The notes: generated by a model from the letters alone, not told the origin. A stretch of DNA of 35,408 bases from an uncultured beta proteobacterium (GCA_903856025.1 CAIOAQ010000231.1:1-35408); one strand, 5' to 3'; shown: positions 7,743 through 17,900, counted from the stretch's first letter. Numbers and translations are program-made.

Positions 7743-8579
7743 ATGCCCGCCCCTAGCATCTCGGACGAAGACTTTCACAAATTTCGGGAATACTTTTACC
7801 GGAAAACCGGCATTCAGTTCGAAGTCAGCAAACGCTACTTTGTTGACAAGCGCCTCCTTGAGCGGATGGAGGCGACTGACAACTCGTTGTTCAGAAGCTA
7901 CTTCACCATGTTGCGCTTTCAGGCCTCTGGCGAAGAGTTGCAGACCCTGACCAACCTGATGACGGTCAATGAGACTTATTTTTTTCGCGAGGAATACCAG
8001 TTCAAGTGCCTGGTGAATTCGATCTTGCCACTGCTGACCGAAAAGAAACGCGACCAAAGCCCCATCCGGATCTGGGTGCTGCCGTCCTCATCGGGGGAAG
8101 AGCCTTACTCGATTGCCATTTACCTTCTGGAAAAGTGGGCGGATATCAACCACTTTGATGTAGAAATCATCGCCTCAGACATTGATACCCACATTTTGGA
8201 GCATGCCAAGCGAGGTTTGTATTCGGAACGGTCTGTCGGACAGTTGCCCAAGCAGTACTTGTCCAAGTACTTTCGTCGTGTCAGCGAGTTTTACAAAATA
8301 TCGGATGACCTGCGTGGCGCGGTGGAGTTCACCCGTGTCAACCTGTCGGAGCCTGCCGACACGCGGCCTTATCGCAATTTTGACGTGGTGTTTTGCCGCA
8401 ATTTGTTGATTTATTTTGACGACTTGTCACGCAAAACTGCCGCTGAAACCTTTTATGACGCGCTCAAACCGGGCGGATTCATTTGCTTGGGGCACTCCGA
8501 GTCGATGAGCCGCATTTCGTCGCTCTACAGAGTGCGCAAGTTCCCAGAAGCCATCGTTTACCAAAAGCCTTCGGAGTAA
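7743..8579 (+). CDS. cheR: Chemoreceptor methyltransferase CheR
   Basis: The 278-residue, full-length CheR transfers methyl groups from S-adenosylmethionine to receptor glutamates. The N-terminal helical domain holds the TYFFRE motif. The Rossmann domain holds PSSSGEEPYSIA for SAM binding, the acidic IIASDID strand end, and VVFCRNLLIYFD. GGGGC lies before the ATG, 11 bp after the HEAT-repeat gene, and the next cheY follows after 7 bp. Neither receptor in the window ends in an NWETF-like pentapeptide, so methylation would rely on direct recognition of the helices. Confidence 0.97.
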   Translation: MPAPSISDEDFHKFREYFYRKTGIQFEVSKRYFVDKRLLERMEATDNSLFRSYFTMLRFQASGEELQTLTNLMTVNETYFFREEYQFKCLVNSILPLLTEKKRDQSPIRIWVLPSSSGEEPYSIAIYLLEKWADINHFDVEIIASDIDTHILEHAKRGLYSERSVGQLPKQYLSKYFRRVSEFYKISDDLRGAVEFTRVNLSEPADTRPYRNFDVVFCRNLLIYFDDLSRKTAAETFYDALKPGGFICLGHSESMSRISSLYRVRKFPEAIVYQKPSE

Positions 8580-8586
8580 ATAAGTT

Positions 8587-8958
8587 ATGAAACGCATACT
8601 GATCGTTGACGATGCCGCCACCGTTCGCATGTACCACCGCCAGATCCTGCAAGGCGCTGGCTACGAGACCGAAGAGGCTGTCAACGGCATTGAGGCACTT
8701 GAGAAGGCGCTGGAAAACCCGTTTGACCTGTACCTGGTGGACATCAACATGCCCAAGCTCGACGGCTATGGCTTTTTGCGCGAACTGCGCAAGCAGGATG
8801 TGCCCCAAGCTCCGGCTATCATGATCTCTACCGAGTGCGCCGAAGGTGACCGCACCCGGGCTTATGCTGCCGGTGCCAACCTGTACATGGTCAAGCCCAT
8901 GAAGCCCGAGCAGCTGCTACAACCGGTCGCATTGTTTCTAGGGGAGCTTGAAGCATGA
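8587..8958 (+). CDS. cheY: CheY-like response regulator
   Basis: The 123-residue single receiver domain has D8-D9, phosphoacceptor D52 in LVDINMPKLDG, Ser/Thr in MISTE and Lys in VKPMKP. Its stop codon overlaps the cheA start by 4 bp (ATGA), which implies translational coupling and makes it the likely main phosphate acceptor of that CheA. Whether it acts on a flagellar motor, a pilus or another output cannot be told; no flagellar or pilus genes lie in this window. Confidence 0.93.
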   Translation: MKRILIVDDAATVRMYHRQILQGAGYETEEAVNGIEALEKALENPFDLYLVDINMPKLDGYGFLRELRKQDVPQAPAIMISTECAEGDRTRAYAAGANLYMVKPMKPEQLLQPVALFLGELEA

Positions 8959-11699
8959 ACGAACTGCTAGAGCAGTTTCTATCCGAAGCGCGCGAAGCGC
9001 TTGAAGGCATTGGGGCGATGCTGATGGCGCTTGAAAACGCGCCTGACGACACTGAACTGATGGCACAGCTGTTCCGGCTGGTGCACACCCTCAAGGGCAA
9101 CAGCGGGCTGTTCGATTTTCCGGAAATGACCCGTGTGCTGCACGCCGGTGAAGACTTGATGGACGCGGTGCGCAACCATCGTGTTGCTTACTCACAGGGG
9201 TTGGCAGATCGTCTGCTGGATGCCATGGATTTTGTGGGCATGCTGTGCGACGACATCGAACATCAAAAACCGGTCGATCCAAGCACAACCGAAGACGCGG
9301 TCGCCCTGGCGGTGGGATTGCGCGCCTTGATTGGCCAAACTACCAGCGCATCGGTTGCACAGGCAGACAAGCCGCTTGCGCCACCCGACGCAGCCCATGC
9401 GCAAGCGCAAACGGTTGATGTAGCCGCTGCGCCCTCGGTAGCCGCATCTACCTTGGCTCGTGTTCCCGAATCGGTGCGCCTGCAAGCCTGGAGCCGGATA
9501 CAAGGCGGCGAAACTTTGCATTGGCTGCGCTACCGTCCGGCAGAAGAATGCTTTTTCCAGGGTGAAGACCCGCTGCACCAGGCCAAGCTGACCCCCGGTT
9601 TGCTTTGGGGCGGCATGGCCGCACGTGCCGAATGGCCCCCCCTGATAGAACTTGATGCCTACCGCTGCATGCTCGACTTTGAGCTGCTGGTGACTGCCGG
9701 CCGCACGGAGTTGCTGGAACACTTTCGCTATGTGCCTGATCAGATTGAGGTGATCGAAGTCGCCCCACTGCAGTTGGTCACACCCCAGGGCGACCCCAAT
9801 GGTGGACCGGTGTACGAAGATTTTGTCAGCGATGCGCTTGGTTTTCTAAGCCGCAATGACCGCCCCGGCTTGGCACGTGCGGTGCGTTCGCTGCTGGACT
9901 TGTCCAGTCCAAGCTTGTGGTTGTCGTCCGCTTTGCGCTGGCTTTCTGCGTTGCTGGAGAGTCCAAGCGTGTCTGTGGCGGAGTTGCGCGCACTGGTTGA
10001 GTCTCTGCGCAATTTTGATACGCCAAATTGGCCCGTACCCCACGTAGAAGCTGAGCATAAAGCTATCATAAACGTAGCGATTGAACAGCCTGTATTGGTT
10101 CAAGCCCTCCCAGCAACTGCGCCAGCGCCTGAACCCAGCAACGCCCGCCTGCAAGCCGTTCTGACGGTTGTGGCAGTGCAGCGCCAAATTTTGGCTTTGC
10201 CCGATGATCCGGTGCTGGTAGTTGGACGCCTGAAAGCTGTGCTGGTGGCGCTTACCGGCTGCCTGAGGGCCTGCGGGCGTAGTGACGACATTTCGGAGCT
10301 CACCCAGGTTGCACATGCCGCCATGCAAGCACAGCAAGCCCTGGCGCTTGCACAGTGGCTCGATGCCGCCTTCCCAGACGATGAAGTTGCAGCACCACCG
10401 GTTCAAACCGAAAGCATCGCCCAAGTCGAGCCTGTGGCTGCGCTGCCCGTAGAACAACCGCTGGCCAGCGCAGACACGCCTGAGCCAGAGGCGCGCTTTG
10501 GACGGCGCTCTGAGGACAATGCCAGTGTCAAGAGCCTCAAGGTTGATCAAGAAAAAATCGACCGGCTGATGAACCTGATTGGCGAGATGGTGGTGGCCAA
10601 AAACGCCATCCCTTACCTTGCCAACCGCGCCGAGAACGTGTTTGGCGTGCGTGAACTCTCACGCGAAATCAAGGCGCAGTACGCGGTGATCAACCGCATC
10701 TCGGAGGAAATGCAAGATGCCATCATGCAGGTACGCATGATGCCGGTGTCGTTTGTGATGCAACGCTTTCCCCGCCTGGTGCGCGATATCTCACGCCGCC
10801 TGGGTAAAGATGTCAATCTGGTCATGGAAGGCCAGGAAACCGCGGCAGACAAAAACATCATCGAGTCGCTGGGCGACCCGCTTGTGCATATTGTGCGCAA
10901 CAGCCTTGACCACGGGCTTGAGATGCCAAATGTGCGTCTAGCCCTTGGAAAACCTGCACAAGGCACTCTTAAAATAATAGCAAAGCAGGAATCAGACCGG
11001 GTGTTGATTGTCATCAGTGACGACGGCAAAGGCATTGACCCGCAGGTTATCAAACAAAAGGCCTACCAAAAAGGCTTGATCGACGAGCACCAGCTTGACC
11101 GAATCAGCGATTCCGAGGCCATCAACCTGATCTTTGCAGCCGGCTTCTCCACCGCAGAGGTCATCTCTGACCTGTCGGGGCGCGGCGTCGGCATGGACGT
11201 GGTGAGAACCGCCGTCGAGCGGGTCAACGGCACCATCCAACTCGAAAGCGTCAAGGGCCAGGGCACCACGCTAACCTTGTCATTGCCACTGTCGATGGCG
11301 GTCACCAATGTCATGACCGTCGCCTCTGATGGCCAGATGTTTGGCGTGCCGATGGAAGCGGTGGTGGAGACCGTGCGGGTTGCCGGCGACAACATCCGAA
11401 CCATCAAACAACGCCAGGCGACGGTGCTGCGCGGGCGCATTGTGCCGCTGCTCTCACTCAACCGTCTGCTTGGACTGGCCGCACCACCACTTGCCAATGA
11501 CAGCGGTGAGCTCGCAGTGCTGGTCGTGCGCCTGGGTGAAGAAACCGTGGGCCTGCTGGTGGACCAATTCCACGGCACAGCCGACATCATTTTGAAACCC
11601 CTGGGCGGGGTCTTGGGCCAGCTAAAAGCCTACAGCGGCTCGGCCCTGATGGGCGACGGCTCGGTGCTGATGGTGCTCAACCTCAAGGAGATGCTCTGA
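8955..11699 (+). CDS. cheA: Chemotaxis histidine kinase CheA with long P1-P3 insert
   Basis: The protein has 914 residues, against about 650-700 for typical CheA. The P1 HPt domain carries H44 in LVHTLKGNSG. Residues about 183-290 (around LRYRPAEECFFQGEDPL and DAYRCMLDFELL) look like a P2-type response-regulator-binding domain. Residues about 300-500 are mostly helical and unassigned. P3 dimerisation begins near 528 (KIDRLMNLIGEM). P4 has the N box with H645 (HIVRNSLDHGLE), G1 (DDGKGID) and G2 (GRGVGMD), so catalysis should be intact. P5, the CheW-like domain, fills about 780-912. It overlaps cheY by 4 bp and the small STAS-like gene by 1 bp. It should phosphorylate the nearby CheY proteins and CheB under control of the receptors through the triple CheW. 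Confidence 0.96.
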   Translation: MNELLEQFLSEAREALEGIGAMLMALENAPDDTELMAQLFRLVHTLKGNSGLFDFPEMTRVLHAGEDLMDAVRNHRVAYSQGLADRLLDAMDFVGMLCDDIEHQKPVDPSTTEDAVALAVGLRALIGQTTSASVAQADKPLAPPDAAHAQAQTVDVAAAPSVAASTLARVPESVRLQAWSRIQGGETLHWLRYRPAEECFFQGEDPLHQAKLTPGLLWGGMAARAEWPPLIELDAYRCMLDFELLVTAGRTELLEHFRYVPDQIEVIEVAPLQLVTPQGDPNGGPVYEDFVSDALGFLSRNDRPGLARAVRSLLDLSSPSLWLSSALRWLSALLESPSVSVAELRALVESLRNFDTPNWPVPHVEAEHKAIINVAIEQPVLVQALPATAPAPEPSNARLQAVLTVVAVQRQILALPDDPVLVVGRLKAVLVALTGCLRACGRSDDISELTQVAHAAMQAQQALALAQWLDAAFPDDEVAAPPVQTESIAQVEPVAALPVEQPLASADTPEPEARFGRRSEDNASVKSLKVDQEKIDRLMNLIGEMVVAKNAIPYLANRAENVFGVRELSREIKAQYAVINRISEEMQDAIMQVRMMPVSFVMQRFPRLVRDISRRLGKDVNLVMEGQETAADKNIIESLGDPLVHIVRNSLDHGLEMPNVRLALGKPAQGTLKIIAKQESDRVLIVISDDGKGIDPQVIKQKAYQKGLIDEHQLDRISDSEAINLIFAAGFSTAEVISDLSGRGVGMDVVRTAVERVNGTIQLESVKGQGTTLTLSLPLSMAVTNVMTVASDGQMFGVPMEAVVETVRVAGDNIRTIKQRQATVLRGRIVPLLSLNRLLGLAAPPLANDSGELAVLVVRLGEETVGLLVDQFHGTADIILKPLGGVLGQLKAYSGSALMGDGSVLMVLNLKEML

Positions 11700-11935
11700 T
11701 GGCCATCGAATTCAAGAAAAAGCTCGCACTGTTCGGCGAAACGGTTGGCGTTGAAGACGCTGAAACGCTTTTGGAATGGCTGCAAGGCAAAGCCAACGCC
11801 CGTGTAGATTTGTCAGCTTGTGTCCATCTGCATCCGGCTAACATTCAAGTATTGTTGGCCTCCAAGGCTCAAATCAGCGCCTGGCCGAAAGATCAGGTTC
11901 TGCACGCTTGGTTGCAAACCATTTTTACTGTTTGA
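11699..11935 (+). CDS. Small STAS-like protein next to cheA
   Basis: The 78-residue soluble protein has a central stretch RVDLSACVHLHPANIQVLLA. Its strand, polar turn and helix pattern resembles the core of STAS (anti-sigma-factor antagonist) domains, but it is shorter than a full STAS domain of about 100 residues. The ATG shares its A with the cheA stop (TGATGG), so translation must be coupled to cheA. The N-terminus is basic (MAIEFKKK). A Ser stands in the position usual for the STAS phosphorylation site (DLSA), which would fit a kinase-controlled partner switch; this is inference. It may be an adaptor for the array. Gene reality is likely; the family call is tentative. Confidence 0.7.
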   Translation: MAIEFKKKLALFGETVGVEDAETLLEWLQGKANARVDLSACVHLHPANIQVLLASKAQISAWPKDQVLHAWLQTIFTV

Positions 11936-11956
11936 AAAAACTAGAGGAATAAATTC

Positions 11957-12331
11957 ATGGCAAAAAAAATTCTGATTGTTGACGACTCGATGACGATGAC
12001 CATGAGCGTCAGATCGACCCTTCAAATGAATGGGTTTCAAGTCGAAACGGCCTCTGATGGGGTCCAGGCATTGATCAAACTCAAAGGCGGCTTGAAGCCA
12101 GACCTGATCATCACCGACATCAACATGCCCAACATGGGAGGGCTTGAACTCATTAAAAATATCAAAGCGCTGCCCGGCTTAAGATTCACGCCCATCCTGA
12201 CACTGACCACCGAGAGCGACCCCGCCAAGCGTGACGAGGGCAAGCGCCTGGGGGCCACCGGGTGGCTGGTCAAGCCGGTGTCGGGTGCCGATCTGGTGAA
12301 AGTGGTCAAGCAGGTCGTGCCTGGGGCCTGA
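11957..12331 (+). CDS. cheY: CheY-like response regulator
   Basis: The 124-residue single receiver domain has D9-D10 (VDDSMTM), phosphoacceptor D54 in ITDINMPNMGG, Thr in TLTTES and Lys in VKPVSG. AGAGGA precedes the ATG. It is the third stand-alone receiver of this gene train, after those at 1887 and 8587. The middle of the protein (PGLRFTPILTLTTESDPAKR) resembles the short PilG/CheY-type regulators common next to receptor genes. It may be a competing phosphate sink or a second output. Confidence 0.93.
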   Translation: MAKKILIVDDSMTMTMSVRSTLQMNGFQVETASDGVQALIKLKGGLKPDLIITDINMPNMGGLELIKNIKALPGLRFTPILTLTTESDPAKRDEGKRLGATGWLVKPVSGADLVKVVKQVVPGA

Positions 12332-12367
12332 AAAACCTGTCCATGAGTTAACACCAGAGTTTTTCAG

Positions 12368-13615
12368 ATGCTAGCCCTTAAGATAAAAACCTTCCCATCG
12401 CGCGTTGGACTGGTGTCCATTGCCATCAGCATCACCATTTTGGTGGCGATCGCGCCCTGGATGCATGAGGTGGCGATGCCGGCAATCGGTTTGGACATGC
12501 CCTGGGATGTTGCGGCCGAACTGGTGCTGGTTTTTGTGATGTCGTCGCTGCTGACAGCGGCGATCCGATATGGATTTAAGTTACCTGCAACCGATGAATG
12601 GTTGACGGGAACAGGCAACCTGGTGATTGAACACATGGTGACCGAAATCCGCCAGGTCGGCCCCTATCTGGATGTGATGAACCAGCAGCTCGAAGGCGCC
12701 ATCAAGGGGACCGAAGAGGGCGTGCTGGCACTGATCACGTCACTCAATACGATTCACGCCGTCTCCGACGAGCAGCTGAACCGTATACGAGCTTCCGAGG
12801 ACAGCGGAGCCGAGTTGTCAGCCGCACTCAAAGAAAAAATGCTGGTGGACAAACAACTGGGTTCGATCCTGCAAATGTTTGTAGAAAAGCAAGACCAGGA
12901 CGTTGAAGTCAACATCGGACGCATCAGACGCCTGCAGGAAGTCAAAAGCCTCACGGTGCTGGTGTCCGAAATCTCTCAAGTGGCCAAGCAAACCAACATT
13001 CTGGCCATCAACGCCGCGGTTGAAGCCGCCCGTGCGGGAGACGCCGGACGAGGTTTTGCGGTGCTGGCTGCAGAAATACGGCTGCTGGCCAACCGCACGG
13101 CCGAAGCAGCAGTGGCGATCTCGGCCAAAATCAAGTCCGCCACTGACGGTATTGATGAAGAATTGAAAAATGCCAGTGAGGTGCAAGAACGCAGCTCTGC
13201 CACCGGCACCATGCGCGGCGTGATCGCCAGCATTGATGACATGCAGCAGCGCTTTGCCCATGCCTCCAAAACCTTGATTCAGATCATCGACGGGGTAAAG
13301 ACCGGGCATCAGGAAATCCTGATGGGCCTGTCTGATTCGTTGGGACAAATCCAGTTTCAGGATGTCATCCGTCAGCGGGTTGAGCATGTGGAACAGGCCC
13401 TGGCTGAGCTCAACAATCACTTGCAAGAAATGGCTGACCAGACCCGTGCCAAGCCCTTTGGCCGCGCACCTGTCGTCACGCTGAAACAGCGCCTGGACGA
13501 CCAGCTTGGCCGCTACGTGATGCAAAGCCAGGTCGACACACACCAAAGCCGCACCGGCCAAACCAGCGCCGCTGCGCAAGCTGCAGATGAGCGACCAAAG
13601 ATTGAACTTTTTTAA
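12368..13615 (+). CDS. Membrane chemoreceptor-like protein with CheZ-like motif
   Basis: The protein has 415 residues. Two transmembrane helices at about 12-31 and 47-66 enclose only about 15 residues, so there is no periplasmic sensor domain. A cytoplasmic helical region follows, with a receptor tip around 203-240 ([20 protein letters not shown], central E219). About 110 residues later comes [20 protein letters not shown]332 and Q336 in QDVIRQ match the D-x-x-x-Q pattern of the CheZ phosphatase active site. The protein ends with a polar tail and no CheR pentapeptide. It follows cheY by 36 bp and precedes the ParA gene by 5 bp. It may sense the membrane or cytoplasm, or act as a receptor-like phosphatase; the second idea is inference. 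Confidence 0.88.
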   Translation: MLALKIKTFPSRVGLVSIAISITILVAIAPWMHEVAMPAIGLDMPWDVAAELVLVFVMSSLLTAAIRYGFKLPATDEWLTGTGNLVIEHMVTEIRQVGPYLDVMNQQLEGAIKGTEEGVLALITSLNTIHAVSDEQLNRIRASEDSGAELSAALKEKMLVDKQLGSILQMFVEKQDQDVEVNIGRIRRLQEVKSLTVLVSEISQVAKQTNILAINAAVEAARAGDAGRGFAVLAAEIRLLANRTAEAAVAISAKIKSATDGIDEELKNASEVQERSSATGTMRGVIASIDDMQQRFAHASKTLIQIIDGVKTGHQEILMGLSDSLGQIQFQDVIRQRVEHVEQALAELNNHLQEMADQTRAKPFGRAPVVTLKQRLDDQLGRYVMQSQVDTHQSRTGQTSAAAQAADERPKIELF

Positions 13616-13620
13616 TACCT

Positions 13621-14379
13621 ATGGCACGCATACTGGTCATCAGCAACCGCAAGGGCGGATCGGGCAAATCATCTACCTCAGTCAATGTGGCCGCAGAGCT
13701 GGCGGCCAGACGGCAACGGGTGCTGGTGATTGACCTGGACAGCCAAGGCCATTGCGCCTTGGGGCTGGGCGTCAAGCTGGAGCGTCAGGCCCCCACAGTG
13801 CACGGATTTCTGGCTGGACGGCATGACCTGCGCCCTGCGCTGACACACACCGCTTGGCCTGATCTGGACCTGATTGCGGCTGACCCGCTGTTTGAACACG
13901 GCATGGCCACCGACCGTGAAACCATGCTGCGTGATGCGTTGTGCGCCGAGGGACTTCACGAAGCGTATGACACCATCGTGCTGGACACCCCGCCTTCGCT
14001 GGACGGCTTGCTGATGAACGCCCTTTGCGCAGCCGACCGGGTGCTGGTGCCCTTTGTGCCTCATTTTTTGTCGGGCGAAGGCGTACGCCAACTCGCCCGG
14101 GTGCTGTTCAAGGTTGCCAGTAAAGGCCTGAACGAGCACCTCAAAGTGTTGGGCTTTTTGCCGGTGATGGTCGACCTGCGCATAGGTCAGCACCGTGAGG
14201 TCAGCGCCAGCCTGTCGCACCAGTTTGGCGCGGCGCGTGTGTTGCCCGGCATTCGCACCGACATCAAGGTGGCCGAAGCATTTGCCGCTGGCAAGCCGGT
14301 GCGTTGGTACGCGCCCAGCAGCCGGGCCAGTACCGACTATGCCGCTGCGGTGCAGGCGCTGGAAACACTTTGGGCGTGA
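13621..14379 (+). CDS. ParA/MinD-family ATPase, probable array-positioning protein
   Basis: The 252-residue protein has the deviant Walker A motif RKGGSGKSS, with signature Lys K11 and P-loop Lys K16, Walker A' VLVIDLDSQG and Walker B TIVLDTPPS. This is the ParA type, which dimerises on ATP and binds DNA non-specifically. There is no parB and no centromere-like repeat nearby, so plasmid or chromosome partition is unlikely. Orphan ParA proteins in chemosensory operons, ParC in Vibrio and PpfA in Rhodobacter, position polar or cytoplasmic receptor clusters. The presence of a soluble double-tip receptor favours the PpfA-like role. It begins 5 bp after the membrane receptor with no clear Shine-Dalgarno, so it is probably translationally coupled. 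Confidence 0.93.
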   Translation: MARILVISNRKGGSGKSSTSVNVAAELAARRQRVLVIDLDSQGHCALGLGVKLERQAPTVHGFLAGRHDLRPALTHTAWPDLDLIAADPLFEHGMATDRETMLRDALCAEGLHEAYDTIVLDTPPSLDGLLMNALCAADRVLVPFVPHFLSGEGVRQLARVLFKVASKGLNEHLKVLGFLPVMVDLRIGQHREVSASLSHQFGAARVLPGIRTDIKVAEAFAAGKPVRWYAPSSRASTDYAAAVQALETLWA

Positions 14380-14456
14380 TGCAAGGCATTTTTAGAAGTT
14401 TTCCCTTGAGGCGGCGTTTCATGCTGCCACCAGCTGTATCTACCCTTCCCTAACTT

Positions 14457-14963
14457 ATGGAAACCATTGAAGTGACCAACGACGTCTCGGCCGTTGAGGC
14501 CGTTACGCCCGACCAGGCAGCGCACCCCCAAGCGGACAACACGCAGTCCCACAACGAGTCAACCCCTGTTGACACACCAGCGCCTGCTCAAACCGCGCCG
14601 CCAAGTGAAGCTGAAAAACCCAAAAAACCAGCGCCATTGCTCAAAGAATCCAGAGCAGTGCCAAGAAAACTGTTTAGCGGCCGTGCCAAAGTTGCCCATG
14701 ACAAATTTAGCTGGTCAGGCCGCGTCCTGGATCTTTCGTTGCATGGATTTAGCGCCATTTTTGACGATCCCATTCGAGTGGGCACAAGCTGTTCTGTGTC
14801 GTGCGACATCTTCAGCGCAGGCATCACTCACCATTTTGTGTCGTCGGCCTTGGCCATTCAAAGCGTCCTTGTCAGCGGCAAAGGTTTTCGTGTTGGGTTT
14901 CAGTTTCAAAGATTGAGCGACAGTTCACGTGAGGTCATTCAACAGCTCGTGAAAGCGCCCTGA
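14457..14963 (+). CDS. PilZ-domain-like protein
   Basis: The protein has 168 residues. The first 60 or so are low-complexity and rich in Thr, Pro and Ala. Residues about 65-165 resemble a PilZ domain: a basic start (PRKLFSGRAK), then the DLSLHGF element matching the D/N-x-S-x-x-G motif, then beta strands ending in GFRVGFQF. The first c-di-GMP motif, R-x-x-x-R, is not exact here, since the Arg residues are six apart. Binding of cyclic-di-GMP is therefore possible but unproven. It lies 77 bp after the ParA gene and 20 bp before the hybrid kinase. It would be the obvious link between this chemosensory train and the c-di-GMP enzymes of the opposite strand. Confidence 0.75.
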   Translation: METIEVTNDVSAVEAVTPDQAAHPQADNTQSHNESTPVDTPAPAQTAPPSEAEKPKKPAPLLKESRAVPRKLFSGRAKVAHDKFSWSGRVLDLSLHGFSAIFDDPIRVGTSCSVSCDIFSAGITHHFVSSALAIQSVLVSGKGFRVGFQFQRLSDSSREVIQQLVKAP

Positions 14964-14983
14964 AATCGCCCCTGGCCCCCATC

Positions 14984-17900
14984 ATGAGCATTCACCCGGA
15001 TCTGACCAAAAAATTTGAACTTTTCAAGCCTGCGATGGCTTTTTTGTTATTTTTGGGGCTCTCCGTTGCGGGCTCTCTTTGGGAGAAACGCACCGTCGAA
15101 CGTGAGGCGCAGGAGCAAGTCCAGCGCATTGCAGAACGTCTGGCTGGCGATGTAGAAGAACGGCTGCAAAACATCATTTCCGGCTTGAACGGTGCCAAAG
15201 GCGCTTTTGCAATCACTGCACTCACACGTTCACAATTCCGGACCTATGTGGCATCTCGCGACATGGCCAGGGAGTTTTCTGGTGTCCATGGCTTTAGCTT
15301 CAACCAGCGGGTCTTGCGCACCGACCTTGATCAATTTACCCGTGCTGTTCAGGCCGACGGAGTCCAAGACTTTTCGCTGCGCCAGCTCGAACACACCCAC
15401 CATGACGACCTGTACATCGTCAAATACATCGAACCCATGGCCAGCAATGCCGCTGCACTTGGACTGGACTACGGCTCGGAACCGGTGCGCCGAAATGCTG
15501 TGTTACAGGCCATGGACAGCGGGTTGCCAACCATGAGTGCCATTACCACGCTCGCCCAAAGCAGCCCGGCCGAGCCGGCTGTTCTCTTGATGGTTCCGGT
15601 CTACAACGCGGGCGAGGCACCTGCAAATGTGTCCGAACGCCGCAACAAATTGCACGGTGTCCTGGTTGCACCGGTGGTGGTGTCTGAGCTGCTTCACGGC
15701 GTGCAAAAGTCGTATGCCAACCTGGTTGATTTGCAGATTTACGACACCACCGATGGCAACAACCACTTGGCCTACAACTCGGACCATGACGAAGCCGACG
15801 AAGCCTCTTTTGAACCTGGGGCCGAAAGCCATTTCTACATGGCTCAAAGCCAGGTGAAACTCATGGGGCGGCAGTGGTCCTTGCATGTTCGTTCTGAAGT
15901 TGGGTTTCAGGACACTGTGAAATACACCGTTGCTTGGCTGATATTGATTGGTGGAACCTCACTGGGGCTGCTGCTGGCGCTGAACCTTCGAGCGCAGGGG
16001 CGACTTTACACAGCGACCACTGCACAGGTGGATGAGCGTACCCGCGAGCTCAAGCTTGAACGAAGACGCCTGGAAACCATCTTTGAGACCGTCACAGATG
16101 GAATTTTTATCGTGGATGAAACCGGCCTGTTGCTGGAAGCAAACGGTGCTTTTCTGAACTTGCTCGGGCTTGACGGCTGCGCGTTCGGCCGGTTTCGAAT
16201 TCAGGACTGTGATGTGAAATATGAATCGACAGTGATTCAAAAAAATTTAGAAACGCTCACCACAGAGCAGTCGAGCATGCACAACCGGAGTCAATTCAAG
16301 ACGACGCAGGGCCAGATCATCGACGTCGAGATCAGTGCAAAAGGCAGCAGCAAAGAAGGGCGAAAACGGGTTTATTGCACAGTGCGCGACATCACGGAAC
16401 GCCTGCGCCGTGACAAGGGGACCCAACGCGCAGAAAGCCTTCTGCACACAGCACTCGATGTCATCGATGAAGCCTTTGTGATTTATGACCAGCAAGACTG
16501 CTTGGTGTACTGCAATGACAAATACCGCCAAATTTACGCCCCTGTGTCTGACCTGATGGTGCCTGGCACCACTTTTGAAACCATCATCCGCGCAGGAGCC
16601 ATGCGTGGTGACTACCTGGATGCAGTTGGACGGGTGGACGAATGGGTGGCTGAGCGCCTGGCGGTGCATCGCCAAAGCAACAGCCGCCTGATCCAGCGCC
16701 TTGACACGGGGCGCGTGTTGCGCATTGTTGAGCGTCGCACCGATGAAGGACTGATTGTTGGATTTCGTGTGGACATCACCGAGCTTGAAAATGCCAGACT
16801 GGCCGCCGAAGCCGCCACGGTGGCCAAGAGCCAGTTTCTGGCCGCAATGAGCCACGAAATTCGTACCCCCATGAACGCTGTGCTGGGGATGCTGAGCTTG
16901 CTCAAGGGAACACCACTGAACCGGCAACAGATCGATTACGCCGAGAAATCAGAAACAGCGGCCAAGTCGCTGTTGGAACTGCTCAACGAGATTCTTGATT
17001 TTTCAAAAGTCGAATCAGGCATGCTCATGCTTGATATACGCCCAATGCGGCTCGATCAACTGATGCGCGACCTTTCGGTGATTTTGTCGGCCAACCTGGG
17101 GCGCAAGCCTGTTGAACTTTTGTTTGAGATGGACCCGCAATTGCCTGAGGTGGTCAGCAGTGACCTGCTGCGCCTCAAGCAGGTGTTGATCAACCTGTGC
17201 AGCAACGCGCTCAAATTCACCAGCGAAGGTGAGGTCCGCGTGTCGCTCAAACTGGAGCGGCGCGAGGGCGATGTGGCCTGGATAGAGTTTGGCGTCAATG
17301 ACACCGGCATTGGCATTGCACATGACAAACAAGCAACCATTTTTGAGGCATTTACACAGGCCGAGGCGTCCATCACACGTCGCTTTGGCGGAACGGGTCT
17401 GGGTCTGGCCATCAGTAAAAAGCTGGTGCACTTGATGGCTGGAGACCTGCAGGTCAACAGCACGCCCGGACAGGGAAGCAGGTTTTACTTTTGCCTGCCC
17501 ATGCAGGTGGTCACGCAGGCGCAGCCCGAAGTGATCGCCGTGGACGACACGCCAGCATTGCCGCATGAAGTCGAGGTTTTGGTAGTGGATGACAACCGCG
17601 CCAGCCTTGACCTGATGGTGGGCATGCTCAACACACGTGGCCAGCAGGCAACCGGTGTCTTGAGTGGTGCACAGGCACTGCAATTGCTTCATGAAAGGTG
17701 TGCGGCAGGTCGAAAACCTTTTGATGTGGTGCTGCTGGACTGGCAAATGCCAGACATGGATGGCTGGGACACGGCACGGCGCATCAAAGCGATCGATTTT
17801 GGCCAGCAACCTCAGCCACGCCTGATCATGGTCAGTGCCCAGGGCACGGCGTTGTTGGCTGACCGCACCGCAGAAGATCAAGCATTGCTCAGTGGCTTTT

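Noticed and set aside
13621-14379. ParA gene as a sign of a plasmid or integrative element
   Set aside because: No parB, replication gene, integrase, transposase or terminal repeats are seen; the tight chemotaxis context explains an orphan ParA better.
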